The notes: generated by a model not told the origin, from the letters alone. Positions 7,884-17,098 are shown, counted from the first letter of the stretch. The stretch: DNA of 44,981 bases from Prochlorococcus marinus (GCF_001180325.1 NZ_CVSZ01000076.1:1-44981); one strand, 5' to 3'. Numbers and translations: made by a program.

Positions 7884-9089
7884 ATGACGCCTGAAAGGCT
7901 TGGTTTACTTTGGGGGATAACTGTATTTGCAGGTGCTTGCGCTCGATTATTTTCTTCTTTTACGGGATTCCCAAGTGTTGTTATTTTACTACTTTCTGGA
8001 TTATTCATTGGAAGATCAGGATTAGGACTTGTTGAGCCTTTAGATCTCGGGCAAGGGCTGGAAACTATTGTGGGGCTTTTGGTCTGTTTGGTTCTTTTTG
8101 AAGGAGGATTAAATTTAAAACTGCCCGAGGGGAATATAAGAAATACTGTTTTAAAAATTTCATTGGTAAGACTTTTTATTTCATTATCAGCTGGAATTTT
8201 TATTGCTCATTGGCTGGCTGGCCTCTCATGGCAAGTCGCAGGAATATATAGTGCCATAGTTTTAGCCACTGGACCAACAGTTGTCTCTCCATTAGTGGAA
8301 CAAATAAAATTAGCCTCCCCACTTTCGGAAGTTTTAAAAGCTGAGGGCTTATTGCTTGAACCAATTGGTGCAGTACTAGCATTACTGCTTTTAGAACTGA
8401 CTTTAGGGGACCTTCGTGGGATTAACGATGTATTTATAGCATTAATGCAAAGATTAGGGGGAGGAGTTTTAATCGGATTAAGTGCAGGATGGTTACTATC
8501 AGAAATTTTAAAAAAAATAAAAAATGAAGCCTCATTTGGTATAGAGCTTCAAGTTACCCTTGGATTTATTTTCCTTGTGTATGGAATTTGCGAATATTTT
8601 TTACCAGAATCAGGCCTGCCGGCTTCAGTCGCAGCAGGTTTTATTGTGGGCAAAAGAGAAGTAATAGATAAGGAGAGATTAGATAATCTGATAGGTGAAT
8701 TAGCTCAATTAGCAATAACAGTTCTTTTCCCTCTTTTGGCCGCTGACGTTTCTTGGGGTGAATTAAGTCCGCTTGGCTGGGGAGGAGTTGTTTGCGTTTT
8801 TATGTTGATGGTAATTGTTCGCCCTACCTCTATCTGGATAGCAACAATGGGGAGAGAATTGAACTTAAAAGAAAAAATATTTTTAGCCTGGTTAGCCCCA
8901 AGAGGTATCGTTACTGCAGCTGTAGCTTCTCTTTTTTCTATCAGATTAGAGCAGGCTGGTATCCTTGGGGCTGGCCGTCTTCAAGGTTTAGTTTTTCTTA
9001 CTATTTTGATGTCAGTAGGAATACAAGGACTTTCAGCTAAACCTTTGGCAAATAGACTTGAATTAGGCCAAAAAAATAATTTTGATTGA
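7884..9089 (+). CDS. CPA1-family Na+/H+ antiporter
   Basis: A 401-residue polytopic protein with about 12 hydrophobic segments, recognisable as a CPA1/NhaP-type cation:proton antiporter. Seen features: LLSGLFIGRSGLGL near the N-terminus, the LVLFEGGLNL motif, the ion-site region ATGPTVVSPL, and WLAPRGIVTAAVASLFS near the C-terminus. It probably exports Na+ in exchange for H+ across the plasma membrane. The cytoplasmic C-terminal tail is short. It is preceded by a 159-base AT-rich gap and its stop abuts the stop of convergent gltX. Confidence 0.88.
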   Translation: MTPERLGLLWGITVFAGACARLFSSFTGFPSVVILLLSGLFIGRSGLGLVEPLDLGQGLETIVGLLVCLVLFEGGLNLKLPEGNIRNTVLKISLVRLFISLSAGIFIAHWLAGLSWQVAGIYSAIVLATGPTVVSPLVEQIKLASPLSEVLKAEGLLLEPIGAVLALLLLELTLGDLRGINDVFIALMQRLGGGVLIGLSAGWLLSEILKKIKNEASFGIELQVTLGFIFLVYGICEYFLPESGLPASVAAGFIVGKREVIDKERLDNLIGELAQLAITVLFPLLAADVSWGELSPLGWGGVVCVFMLMVIVRPTSIWIATMGRELNLKEKIFLAWLAPRGIVTAAVASLFSIRLEQAGILGAGRLQGLVFLTILMSVGIQGLSAKPLANRLELGQKNNFD

Positions 9090-10520
9090 TTAAAGACATC
9101 TTTCAATTCGAGTTCTATCAGTTTTACTCTCTGCAAAAAGCTCCCAACTTTGAATCAAATCTGGCCCACTGAGAGATCCAAAAAAGGCTACTCTCAAAGA
9201 TTTCATTAATATTCCTTTTTTAATATTATGCTTTTTTGAGATTTCGTTTATTATTTCTTTGGCTTTCTCTTTATTTAGTTTTATAGTGTTTTGCTCAATT
9301 AAATAATTTAAGGTTAGTTTTAAAGATAATTTACTTTCCTTATTTTCCAGAAAATCTTGACCTTCTTTTTGAATTGTAGGTATTAAGAAAAATGGTTTTG
9401 ATTGATCAATTGAATCTTTTAAAAGAGTCATAGAGTCTCTAATCAAAATTGCTAATTTGTTAGCCCATTCTTGAGATGGCGGTTCCCAACAATTGTCATC
9501 CCAGTATTTTCTCATGATTTCAATTAACTTTGTTGATTCCATATTTTTTATATATTGAGAATTAATCCAGTTGAGTTTTTCCCAACTAAATTTGGCTCCA
9601 GCTTTATTTATTTCTGATAAGTCAAAAATTTCAGATATCTCTTCAAGTGAAAGTATTTCTCTGTCGGCAGATTTTGGAGACCAACCTAAAAATGCCATAT
9701 AGTTCGATAGGGCCTCAGGTAAATACCCCATTTCTCTAAATTCGTCGATTGAAGTAACGCAATCTCTCTTGGATAATTTTTTCCCTTCGCTATTTAGTAT
9801 TAAGGGTGTATGCGAAAAAGTTGGCAAATTAAAATTTAATGCTTTATAAATCAATATTTGTTTTGCAGTGTTCGAGATATGGTCTTCACCCCTTACAACG
9901 TGAGTAATATTCATGAAATTATCATCAACTACAACTGCAAGATTATACAAAGGATCACCAATCTCATATCCCTTAGCCCTTCTTGATAAAACTAAATCAC
10001 CGCCCAAATCCTTCCCTTGCCATTTGATTTCGCCTCTTATCTGATCTTCCCATTTAATATCAATTTTTTCATCAATCTTAAATCTTATTACTGAAGTCCG
10101 CCCTTCAGATATGAATGTTTCTATTTCTTCTTTTGAAAGACTTCTATGTCTATTATCGTGCTTTGGAGGTAATCCTTTCTTTCTTTGTTCTTCTCTTAAT
10201 TCAGATATTTCATCTTCTGATGTAAAGCACCTATATGCAGCTCCACATTCCAATAGTTTTTTGATATGACTTTTGTGAATCGAAATTCGGTCACTTTGCT
10301 TTATAGGTTGTTCATCCCATTTAAGTCCAAGCCATTCTAGGCCCTCTAATATATTTTTTGTATATTCAGATTTAGATCGAACAAAATCTGTATCTTCTAT
10401 TCTGATAAGAAATTTCCCACCTATTTTTTGTGCATACAACCAATTGAATAATGCTGTTCGAGCTGTCCCAATATGAAATAAACCCGTTGGACTCGGGGCT
10501 AGTCTTAAACGTTTTTCCAA
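9090..10520 (-). CDS. gltX: Glutamyl-tRNA synthetase
   Basis: Class I synthetase that charges tRNA-Glu; Glu-tRNA also feeds haem and chlorophyll synthesis through 5-aminolevulinate (hemL is in this window). The 476-residue protein has the HIGH box HIGTA (16-20), the KMSKS-equivalent KLSKR (248-252) and the anticodon-binding alpha-helical C-terminal half. Length is normal for a bacterial GluRS. tRNA-Asp lies only 17 bases upstream on the same strand, so the gltX leader probably comes from a shared transcript. Confidence 0.95.
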   Translation of the reverse strand: MEKRLRLAPSPTGLFHIGTARTALFNWLYAQKIGGKFLIRIEDTDFVRSKSEYTKNILEGLEWLGLKWDEQPIKQSDRISIHKSHIKKLLECGAAYRCFTSEDEISELREEQRKKGLPPKHDNRHRSLSKEEIETFISEGRTSVIRFKIDEKIDIKWEDQIRGEIKWQGKDLGGDLVLSRRAKGYEIGDPLYNLAVVVDDNFMNITHVVRGEDHISNTAKQILIYKALNFNLPTFSHTPLILNSEGKKLSKRDCVTSIDEFREMGYLPEALSNYMAFLGWSPKSADREILSLEEISEIFDLSEINKAGAKFSWEKLNWINSQYIKNMESTKLIEIMRKYWDDNCWEPPSQEWANKLAILIRDSMTLLKDSIDQSKPFFLIPTIQKEGQDFLENKESKLSLKLTLNYLIEQNTIKLNKEKAKEIINEISKKHNIKKGILMKSLRVAFFGSLSGPDLIQSWELFAESKTDRTRIERCL

Positions 10521-10537
10521 ATTTATTTTAGAAAAAA

Positions 10538-10611
10538 CGGGACCGACGGGATTCGAACCCGCAACTTCCGCCGTGACAGGGCGGTGCTCTAACCAGTTGA
10601 ACTACGGTCCC
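10538..10611 (-). tRNA. tRNA-Asp (GTC)
   Basis: A 74-base cloverleaf read on the minus strand: acceptor GGGACCG pairs with CGGTCCC plus discriminator G, D-arm AGTTCAACTGGTTAGAGCA, anticodon stem CCGCC/GGCGG around loop CTGTCAC with anticodon GTC, and T-arm GGGTTCGAATCCC. The 3' CCA is not encoded; a run of six T follows directly. gltX starts 17 bases downstream. Confidence 0.95.
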
Positions 10612-10758
10612 AGAGTTTTGTTCTAAATTTATTTAGAACTTCATTTTAAATTATCAGATCATAATACTTAATTTATGGGGTTGTAATAAAAAAAATTTAT
10701 TAATTTGAGGATTTACAGAAATAATTAGTTTTTTAACTGCCTTAGTGTATACAACTAT

Positions 10759-10953
10759 TTATTTTTGAGGTCTAAAACCAGCAGGTTCTATTAACCTAAC
10801 TTGATTACCTCTAGCAGTAAATTCCCTGCCTTGGTCACTTTGTACGACAACTCTCCCACCAGACTTAACTCTGATAACTCTTGCACGAACCCATCCTAAA
10901 GCTGCTGATTCGAGGACTTTAACTACGTCCCCAGGTTGAAGATCTAACTCCAT
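10759..10953 (-). CDS. Conserved 64-residue protein, SH3-like beta fold likely
   Basis: A small soluble protein (MELDLQPGDVVKVLESAALG) with alternating beta-type hydrophobics and many Arg/Val: GWVRARVIRVKSG, RVVVQSDQGREF, NQVRLIEPAGFRP. The pattern PGDVVKV...RARVIRV resembles small SH3-like or KOW-type barrels, but I recognise no named family. It sits between tRNA-Trp and tRNA-Asp on the same strand, so it may be part of a tRNA-protein-tRNA transcript. Its coding bias is less AT-rich than its neighbours, consistent with a conserved gene. Confidence 0.75.
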   Translation of the reverse strand: MELDLQPGDVVKVLESAALGWVRARVIRVKSGGRVVVQSDQGREFTARGNQVRLIEPAGFRPQK

Positions 10954-10988
10954 CTTATGAAAAAATGATTTACATAATGTTGATCAAA

Positions 10989-11061
10989 CGCGTCGTGGAG
11001 GACTTGAACCCCCGACATCAGGTTTTGGAGACCTGCGTTCTACCAACTGAACTAACGACGC
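10989..11061 (-). tRNA. tRNA-Trp (CCA)
   Basis: A 73-base cloverleaf on the minus strand: acceptor GCGTCGT pairs with ACGACGC plus discriminator G, D-arm AGTTCAGTTGGTAGAAC, anticodon stem CAGGT/ACCTG around loop CTCCAAA giving anticodon CCA, T-arm GGGGGTTCAAGTCCTCC. The terminal CCA is not encoded. It lies between rplS and the 64-residue protein gene, all on the same strand. Confidence 0.95.
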
Positions 11062-11114
11062 ATTTAGATAATTATAAGCGTCTTTGTGACCAATAAGTTG
11101 AATAATTTACAACT

Positions 11115-11594
11115 TTATCGATCAAAGCGTTGTTTTACGCGAGTAGCTTTTCCTACTCTATCTCTCAGATAGAATAACTTAGCTCTTCTTACTTTACCTC
11201 TACGTTCAACTTTTAGAGAGGCAACCTGTGGACTATGTAGCATAAATACTCTTTCAACACCTATACCCTGAAAAATTCTTCTAACTGTAATAGTCTGGTT
11301 AATTCCTCCATGTCTTTTTGCTATGACAACGCCTTCATAAGGTTGGACTCTTTCTTTATTACCTTCTGTAATTTTCACTCCAACTTTAACAGTGTCACCA
11401 ACATAAATGTCTGGTAATTCTTTTTTTAATTGTTCGTTTTCAAATTCCTTAATAAGATTGGATGCGCTTAAGGTTTGCGTAGTCTCAGAAACCGTATTTT
11501 TTTCTTGTTGTTCAACTGCTACATCAACTGATGCGTCAGCTTTAATACCGGTTTCTAAATCCTTCTCTTGTTTCTCTTTGGCCATTTTGGTCAT
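11115..11594 (-). CDS. rplS: 50S ribosomal protein L19
   Basis: L19 sits at the 30S-50S interface. The C-terminal 115 residues or so are classic L19: [75 protein letters not shown]. The first 45 or so residues are an acidic, Gln/Glu-rich extension not present in E. coli L19. ATG at 11594 is preceded by AGGA six bases away; the Met at position 4 is an alternative. It follows the PepSY-like gene by 23 bases and is upstream of tRNA-Trp. Confidence 0.94.
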   Translation of the reverse strand: MTKMAKEKQEKDLETGIKADASVDVAVEQQEKNTVSETTQTLSASNLIKEFENEQLKKELPDIYVGDTVKVGVKITEGNKERVQPYEGVVIAKRHGGINQTITVRRIFQGIGVERVFMLHSPQVASLKVERRGKVRRAKLFYLRDRVGKATRVKQRFDR

Positions 11595-11617
11595 TATTAT
11601 CCTACAAGTTTTATATC

Positions 11618-11926
11618 TTAACCTTTTGACTCGCCTTTAGTAACCTTTTTGGTAAATGAAATTGTTTTTGAAAACATTTGGAATCCTGTGACGAGCATCC
11701 ATAAAACTCCAAGGGAATTAAATATTACGTATATAAGTTCTCCATTGTCTCCAAGCCATTCGCCCTCATGGAGAGACATCAACCAATGAACTTGTTCTCT
11801 AGAGTAACCCAGTAAATCTTTTGAAACCCTATAAAGAAGACCAGTAATTGAAGATATAAATAATGGAAGAAAAATCCAGGGCGCCAAAGCCTTATGAAAT
11901 TGCCTAGAATTAAATAAAGTTTTCAT
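11618..11926 (-). CDS. PepSY-associated membrane protein
   Basis: A 102-residue protein with two or three hydrophobic segments. It starts [20 protein letters not shown] and continues [20 protein letters not shown], typical of the first helix of PepSY-associated membrane domains, then has a second helix ([21 protein letters not shown]) and a basic tail. The loop between (LMSLHEGEW) is also characteristic of this group. It is shorter than full PepSY reductase proteins and seems to be the small cyanobacterial form. Function unknown; it may be co-transcribed with rplS. Confidence 0.7.
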   Translation of the reverse strand: MKTLFNSRQFHKALAPWIFLPLFISSITGLLYRVSKDLLGYSREQVHWLMSLHEGEWLGDNGELIYVIFNSLGVLWMLVTGFQMFSKTISFTKKVTKGESKG

Positions 11927-12021
11927 TTTCGTTTCTTTCCTATTGTTATTGATAGATTTAAGATAGCCAAGATCAAAAAGGCTATTTTGAAGATATTTAC
12001 TTATTATTATTATTTATTCCA

Positions 12022-12861
12022 ATGAGACATTTTGCAGATCTTTTGTTAAATAAAAATAATTCCAAAGCTAATGATCAAGTTCCTTTTATCCAGAGGAGAA
12101 GAGGAATCGAAATAAAGTCTTCACGGGAAATAAATTTGATGAAAAAATCTAGCAGAATTGTAGCTACTGTTTTGAGAGAAATTAATGACTTAATTCAACC
12201 TGGAATGAGTACAAAAGATTTAGATGATTTCGCAGAAAACAGAATAAAAAGTTTTGGAGCTGTGCCGAGTTTCAAGGGCTACCATGGATTCCCTTCTAGT
12301 ATTTGTTCTAGTATTAATAATGAGGTTGTCCACGGTATTCCAAGTAAAAATAAAATAATTAAAAATGGTGACTTGGTTAAAATTGATACAGGGGCATATT
12401 TAGATGGTTTCCATGGAGATAGTTGTATATCAATTTGTGTGGGAGAAGTTAGTCCAAAGGCTCAAAAACTTAGTGATATAGCTTTTAAAGCATTGTATGC
12501 TGGTCTTTCGAAAATCAAAGCTGGGAATACACTTCTAGATGTGGCTGGGGAAATCGAAGACGTTGTTGTAAAAAATGGTTTTAGTGTTGTAGAAGACTAT
12601 ACAGGTCATGGAGTTGGACGAAATCTTCATGAAGAACCATCGGTATTTAATTTTCGGACCAAAGAATTACCTAACGTTGTCCTTCGCGAAGGAATGACAT
12701 TAGCGGTGGAACCTATTGTTAATGAAGGAACTAAATTCTGCAAAACACTAAATGATAGATGGACAGTAATAACAAAAGATGGAAAACTATCGGCCCAATG
12801 GGAGCATACAATAGTTGTTTTAAAAGATGGTATTGAAATATTGACAGATCGAGATTTTTAG
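12022..12861 (+). CDS. map: Methionine aminopeptidase, type I
   Basis: Removes the initiator methionine from nascent proteins; cytosolic metalloprotease. The 279-residue protein has a 28-residue or so extension (including PFIQRRRG) before the usual start [15 protein letters not shown]. The five metal ligands are visible: two Asp in [15 protein letters not shown], His in [12 protein letters not shown], Glu in LAVEPIV and Glu in WEHTIVV. It is convergent with the SDR gene with three bases between the stops. Confidence 0.95.
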   Translation: MRHFADLLLNKNNSKANDQVPFIQRRRGIEIKSSREINLMKKSSRIVATVLREINDLIQPGMSTKDLDDFAENRIKSFGAVPSFKGYHGFPSSICSSINNEVVHGIPSKNKIIKNGDLVKIDTGAYLDGFHGDSCISICVGEVSPKAQKLSDIAFKALYAGLSKIKAGNTLLDVAGEIEDVVVKNGFSVVEDYTGHGVGRNLHEEPSVFNFRTKELPNVVLREGMTLAVEPIVNEGTKFCKTLNDRWTVITKDGKLSAQWEHTIVVLKDGIEILTDRDF

Positions 12862-12864
12862 GCA

Positions 12865-13584
12865 CTAAGATTTATATTTATAGATAATTTGGCAATATAA
12901 AAAATTAAAAAATTCTTTCAATGGGAAAAGTAAATATGTTAAAGGATTTGGACTAATTATTACTAAATAATTTTTTGAATTGGCTAAATCATAAATTTTT
13001 TTAGATACAAATTTTGGACTCATTATTCCGAGAGGATTTAATTCTGATTTAAAAGGTCCTAAGATGATTTTTTTAATTATTAATTTTTTCTTTGTATTTT
13101 TATCTAGTAGATTTTTTTTGAAAGAAACTAATTGACCAATAAGGGATTTACTAATCTCATATGACGGATTTAAGGCGGGTAATATTTCTGCTTCAGATGT
13201 ATTTATCCAAATCTCTTTTTTTATTTGTGAATCATTGCTTAGAGCAATATCTTCAAATAAATTTAAAAATTTGAATTTGCTTAATGCATTTATCTCAATT
13301 GAGTTTTCATAATTAGAATTTTCTCTACTCAAATCATAGATACCATGGTTCAAAATTAAAATGTCTATATTCTCTAATTGTTTTTTTAATGAAGACTCCT
13401 TCCCACATTCCCACTTAATCCATTCATTTGGAGATTCAAGATTTATTTCATAATTAGTTTTACTATGAGTAAATCCAATCACTTTATATCCTTTTTGACG
13501 AAACAACTTTGTTAATTCTTTCCCTAGCGCACCTGAGGCTCCAGTAATCCCTATGGTTTTTTCGTTTTTGGTTGGATTTATCAT
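12865..13584 (-). CDS. Short-chain dehydrogenase/reductase family protein
   Basis: A 239-residue Rossmann-fold oxidoreductase. Seen: the N-terminal nucleotide-binding motif GITGASGALGKEL (about 12-24), NHG in place of the usual NAG motif, and the catalytic YEISK (Tyr-x-x-x-Lys). The catalytic serine is probably in INTSEAE. Substrate is unknown. The C-terminus is hydrophobic (PLTYLLFPLKEFFNFLYCQ), so it may associate with membranes. It is convergent with map and divergent from the DRTGG protein gene. Confidence 0.8.
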   Translation of the reverse strand: MINPTKNEKTIGITGASGALGKELTKLFRQKGYKVIGFTHSKTNYEINLESPNEWIKWECGKESSLKKQLENIDILILNHGIYDLSRENSNYENSIEINALSKFKFLNLFEDIALSNDSQIKKEIWINTSEAEILPALNPSYEISKSLIGQLVSFKKNLLDKNTKKKLIIKKIILGPFKSELNPLGIMSPKFVSKKIYDLANSKNYLVIISPNPLTYLLFPLKEFFNFLYCQIIYKYKS

Positions 13585-13738
13585 TTTGCTTGATTTTTAT
13601 GAGATACCAAAGAGTTAAAATAAATTTACCAAAAAAAGATTATTTATTTTTTTATTTGATTAAAACTCATAAATAAATATTTGTTTAGTACTAAAAAAAA
13701 TATTATCTTAAACCTATTAATAAATAATTTACTAAATT

Positions 13739-14848
13739 ATGAGCGATATATTATTAATTGGCTCATGTGAGCCATTTAGTGGTAAGTCTGCAATGGTTCT
13801 TGGGATAGCAAAAAAACTTTTACAGAAGAAAAAAAAAGTACGCATTGGAAAACCTTTAGCAACGTGTATTGAACTTACAAATCTTCCTTCAATGTCTTAT
13901 GAAGGATTAATAGATGATGATGTTAAGTTTATTGGATCAACGTTAAATATCGAAGAGGAGAATTTAATTTCTTCAGTAGGGTTATTGGATAATATCTCAG
14001 CTGAAAAAAGAATCTTCAATAAAGACTTACTCCCAGGAAAAGGTTTTGATCAGATTGAAGGATTGGTTAATGATGATTTTGAAGGTCTTAATATCCTAGA
14101 GGCAGCCGGAAGTCTTCATGAGGGTATGATTTATGGCTTAAGTCTCCCACAACTAGCTAAGGATTTAGATGCGAAAGTTTTAATTGTGAATTTATGGGAA
14201 GATTGTAAAAGTGTGGATGCATTACTTGATGCGAAAAAACAATTAGGTGATAAATTGGCTGGAGTTGTATTAAATGGAGTTTTGCAGCAAGAACTCGAAA
14301 AAGTAAAAAATGAAATAATACCCTCTCTTAAAGATCTGGATATTGAAGTGTTTGGAGTGATGCCTAAATCACCACTTCTTAGAAGTGTCACCGTAGGTGA
14401 GCTTGTAAGAAGACTAGATGCCCAAGTAATTTGTTGTCCTGAAAAAGATCAATTGCTTGTTGAAACATTAAGCATTGGTGCAATGGGGGTAAATTCTGCA
14501 ATGGAATTTTTCAGGAGAAGACGAAATATGGCTGTAGTTACTGGAGCTGATAGAACTGATATCCAACTTGCTGCTTTGGAGGCTTCAACTCAATGCCTTA
14601 TTTTAACTGGTTTAGGAGATCCCTTGTCACAATTGATTCATAGAGCGGAGGAATTGGAGGTGCCAATTTTAAAGGTGGAATTAGATACTCTTTCCTCCGT
14701 GGAAATTATTGAACAAGCTTTTGGTCATGTCAGAATACATGAATCAATTAAAGCTTCTTATGCTATTCAATTAGTTCAAGAGCATGTAAATCTAAAAAGA
14801 ATTCTCGAAAAGATAGATTTTCCCTGCAATTTTTCAGATAAATGCTAA
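13739..14848 (+). CDS. BioD-like P-loop protein with DRTGG domain
   Basis: A 369-residue protein with an N-terminal dethiobiotin-synthetase-like P-loop domain (IGSCEPFSGKSAMVLGIAKK near 7-26) and a DRTGG domain around residues 200-310, including the segment MAVVTGADRTDIQLAALEAS. The same two domains precede the catalytic domain in long phosphotransacetylases, but here the phosphotransacetylase domain is absent. No substrate can be assigned. The DRTGG domain is thought to bind a ligand. It is followed 25 bases later by the SLOG-fold gene on the same strand. Confidence 0.8.
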   Translation: MSDILLIGSCEPFSGKSAMVLGIAKKLLQKKKKVRIGKPLATCIELTNLPSMSYEGLIDDDVKFIGSTLNIEEENLISSVGLLDNISAEKRIFNKDLLPGKGFDQIEGLVNDDFEGLNILEAAGSLHEGMIYGLSLPQLAKDLDAKVLIVNLWEDCKSVDALLDAKKQLGDKLAGVVLNGVLQQELEKVKNEIIPSLKDLDIEVFGVMPKSPLLRSVTVGELVRRLDAQVICCPEKDQLLVETLSIGAMGVNSAMEFFRRRRNMAVVTGADRTDIQLAALEASTQCLILTGLGDPLSQLIHRAEELEVPILKVELDTLSSVEIIEQAFGHVRIHESIKASYAIQLVQEHVNLKRILEKIDFPCNFSDKC

Positions 14849-14873
14849 TTTCAAATATAGGAACTTTATTATT

Positions 14874-15386
14874 TTGAGTCGCTCTTTAGATCTACCAGCA
14901 ACTGAAGGTGTTGATGCCTTAGCTCAAGAACTTGCAAAACTCCAAGATAAAGGGAAAAGGAGAATTGCTTTTTTAGGTAGTCGACACGTACCGGTCGTAG
15001 ATATCCACTTAATTGAGTTGATAGCAAGGTCGTTAGCAGAGGAAGGACATAATATCCTCACGTCTGGATCTCAAGGTGTTAATGCAGCTGTTATTCGAGC
15101 TGTCTTAGATATTAATCCTTCATTATTAACTGTTTTATTACCACAAAGTCTTGATAGACAAATTCCTGAAATAAAGGACCAACTTGAGAGGGTTATGCAT
15201 TTGGTTGAAAAAAGTGAAAATGATGAATTACCTTTGCCACTAGCCAGTAGTCTTTGTAATCAAGAAATTATTACTAGGTGCGATCAATTAATATGCTTTG
15301 CATTTCACGACAGTGAAACTTTGCTAAATAGTTGTAGATGTGCTGAAGAAATGGGCAAAGTGGTTAGTTTGTTATTTTTTGATTAA
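14874..15386 (+). CDS. SLOG/DprA-like Rossmann-fold nucleotide-binding protein
   Basis: A 170-residue protein starting with TTG. It shows a Rossmann-type pattern: RRIAFLGSRHVPVVDIHLI, then the glycine-rich ILTSGSQGVNAAVIRA typical of SLOG/LOG/DprA-type nucleotide-binding folds, and a C-terminal EEMGKVVSLLFF strand. No DprA-specific domain is visible. It could bind a nucleotide or process a nucleotide ligand. It follows the DRTGG gene by 25 bases, which hints at a functional pair. Confidence 0.7.
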   Translation: MSRSLDLPATEGVDALAQELAKLQDKGKRRIAFLGSRHVPVVDIHLIELIARSLAEEGHNILTSGSQGVNAAVIRAVLDINPSLLTVLLPQSLDRQIPEIKDQLERVMHLVEKSENDELPLPLASSLCNQEIITRCDQLICFAFHDSETLLNSCRCAEEMGKVVSLLFFD

Positions 15387-15452
15387 ATTAACCCATTTCC
15401 CCTTATTAAAAGATGATTTATGCTAATAATATTTAGCGTTTAATAATTTACT

Positions 15453-15950
15453 ATGGCAGAAAGTTTTTCATTTGATGTAGTTTCTGATTTCGATAGACAA
15501 GAATTAGTCAATACTTTGGATCAAGTTAAAAGGGAAATTTCTCAGCGTTACGATTTGAAGGGCACTGATACTTCAGTTGAATTAGATAAAGAAAATATTT
15601 TTATAATCACCAATAGCGAACTAACCTTAAATGCTGTAAATGACATAATTAGACAAAAGGCAATAAAAAGAAACTTATCTTTGAAAATATTTGACTACGG
15701 TGAAATTGAAATGGTTAGCGGTAATAGAATTAAACAGACAATTTTATTAAAACAAGGAATTAAACAAGAAATTGCAAAAAAAATTAGTAAAAATATAAGA
15801 GATCAAATAAAAAAAATTAATGTCAGTATCAATGGAGAGACTCTCAGAGTAGCTAGTAAGAGCAAAAATGATCTTCAATTAGCAATTAAGCTTGTTAGTG
15901 AGTTGGAAGAGTCTTTGAACATTCCTCTAAAAGCTAATAACTTTAGATAA
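15453..15950 (+). CDS. YajQ family nucleotide-binding protein
   Basis: A 165-residue protein matching the YajQ/UPF0234 family: start MAESFSFDVVSDFDRQELVN, central REISQRYDLKGTDTSVEL, and the late LRVASKSKNDLQLAIKLV. It has two ferredoxin-like domains. Xanthomonas YajQ-type proteins bind c-di-GMP and the E. coli protein was reported to bind nucleotides or RNA; the role here is unknown. It is third in the plus-strand run after the DRTGG and SLOG genes. Confidence 0.92.
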   Translation: MAESFSFDVVSDFDRQELVNTLDQVKREISQRYDLKGTDTSVELDKENIFIITNSELTLNAVNDIIRQKAIKRNLSLKIFDYGEIEMVSGNRIKQTILLKQGIKQEIAKKISKNIRDQIKKINVSINGETLRVASKSKNDLQLAIKLVSELEESLNIPLKANNFR

Positions 15951-15976
15951 GATTTTTAGTAGGATCATTTTTAAAT

Positions 15977-16186
15977 ATGGCAGATCATTCAGAATCTCTC
16001 ATTAAATCACTCATTGAGAAGGTAAAAGAATATCCTCGTTTTTCAAAAGGAGAAATAGAGAAATTTTGTTGGATGGCGGTACATGAGCATAAGCATGGTG
16101 TTTTACCCTCTGAATATGACATAAGGGAGATAGATGAGGATCTTTATTTAGAACTTTTACAAGAATTAAAATCAAATATCAACTAA
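15977..16186 (+). CDS. Conserved hypothetical 69-residue protein
   Basis: A small soluble, acidic, mostly helical protein (MADHSESLIKSLIEKVKEYP ... EHKHGVLPSEYDIREIDEDL). There is no membrane segment or signal. I do not recognise a family. It starts 27 bases after yajQ, with AGGA near the start, so it is probably in the same transcript. Confidence 0.65.
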   Translation: MADHSESLIKSLIEKVKEYPRFSKGEIEKFCWMAVHEHKHGVLPSEYDIREIDEDLYLELLQELKSNIN

Positions 16187-16294
16187 AAATATCTGCATTT
16201 ACATTCACAATTATTAAAAAAATATTTTAATTAAATGTCTTATTAATGCACTAATTAGTCTATTTAAATATGATTAATTAAAAGAAAAAATTTA

Positions 16295-17098
16295 ATGTCA
16301 ACATCCTTTAAAAATGTTACACCAACAGGCCCTGGTGGGACGGCAACTCTTTTGATTGTATTGTCTTTTACGGGCTTTCTTTTACTTACCCAATCTCTTT
16401 TTGTTGTGCCTTCAGGACAAGTTGCAGTTGTTACAACATTAGGGAAAGTAAGTGGACCCTCTAGGAGAGCTGGTTTAAACTTTAAACTTCCATTTATTCA
16501 GTCTGTATATCCATTTGATATAAAAACTCAAGTTCAACCTGAAAAATTTGAAACTTTAACTAAAGATCTTCAAGTTATTAGAGCTACCGCTACTGTTAAG
16601 TACTCAGTAAAACCTAACGAAGCAGGAAGGATTTTTGCAACAATTGCAAGCAGAAATAGCGATGTTTATCAGAAAATTGTTCAGCCATCTTTGCTAAAAG
16701 CTCTAAAATCAGTCTTTTCTCAATATGAGTTAGAAACAATTGCTACTGAATTCGCAGTGATTTCTGAGAAAGTAGGAGATACTGTTGCAAAAGAACTTAA
16801 TTCATTCGATTACGTAGATGTTAAAAGTTTAGATCTTACTGGATTAGAGATCGCTGAAGAATATAGAGCTGCTATTGAACAAAAGCAAATAGCTGGTCAG
16901 CAATTACTTAGAGCAAAGACAGAAGTTGAAATTGCAGAACAAGAAGCACTTAGATATGAGACATTAAATAGAAGTCTTGATGATCAGGTACTTTTCAAAT
17001 TATTTCTCGACAAATGGGATGGTAGTACACAAGTTGTTCCAGGCTTACCAGGTTCAGAAGGAGGTAGTCCCCCAGTAATAGTCGGTGGTAGAAGATAA
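16295..17098 (+). CDS. Prohibitin-like SPFH domain membrane protein
   Basis: A 267-residue protein with one N-terminal membrane helix (about 17-37) and an SPFH/PHB domain: QVAVVTTLGKVSGPSRRAGLNFKLPF, TATVKYSVKPNEAGRIF, and an Ala/Glu-rich coiled coil (IEQKQIAGQQLLRAKTEVEIAEQ). Prohibitins form ring assemblies in membranes and hold or guide membrane proteases such as FtsH; in cyanobacteria they are thylakoid or plasma membrane proteins. It is preceded by a 108-base AT-rich gap and faces hemL. Confidence 0.9.
   Translation: MSTSFKNVTPTGPGGTATLLIVLSFTGFLLLTQSLFVVPSGQVAVVTTLGKVSGPSRRAGLNFKLPFIQSVYPFDIKTQVQPEKFETLTKDLQVIRATATVKYSVKPNEAGRIFATIASRNSDVYQKIVQPSLLKALKSVFSQYELETIATEFAVISEKVGDTVAKELNSFDYVDVKSLDLTGLEIAEEYRAAIEQKQIAGQQLLRAKTEVEIAEQEALRYETLNRSLDDQVLFKLFLDKWDGSTQVVPGLPGSEGGSPPVIVGGRR

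Noticed and set aside
10538..11061. tRNA genes as attachment sites for an island
   Set aside because: No integrase, no repeated 3' tRNA end and no foreign-looking genes nearby.
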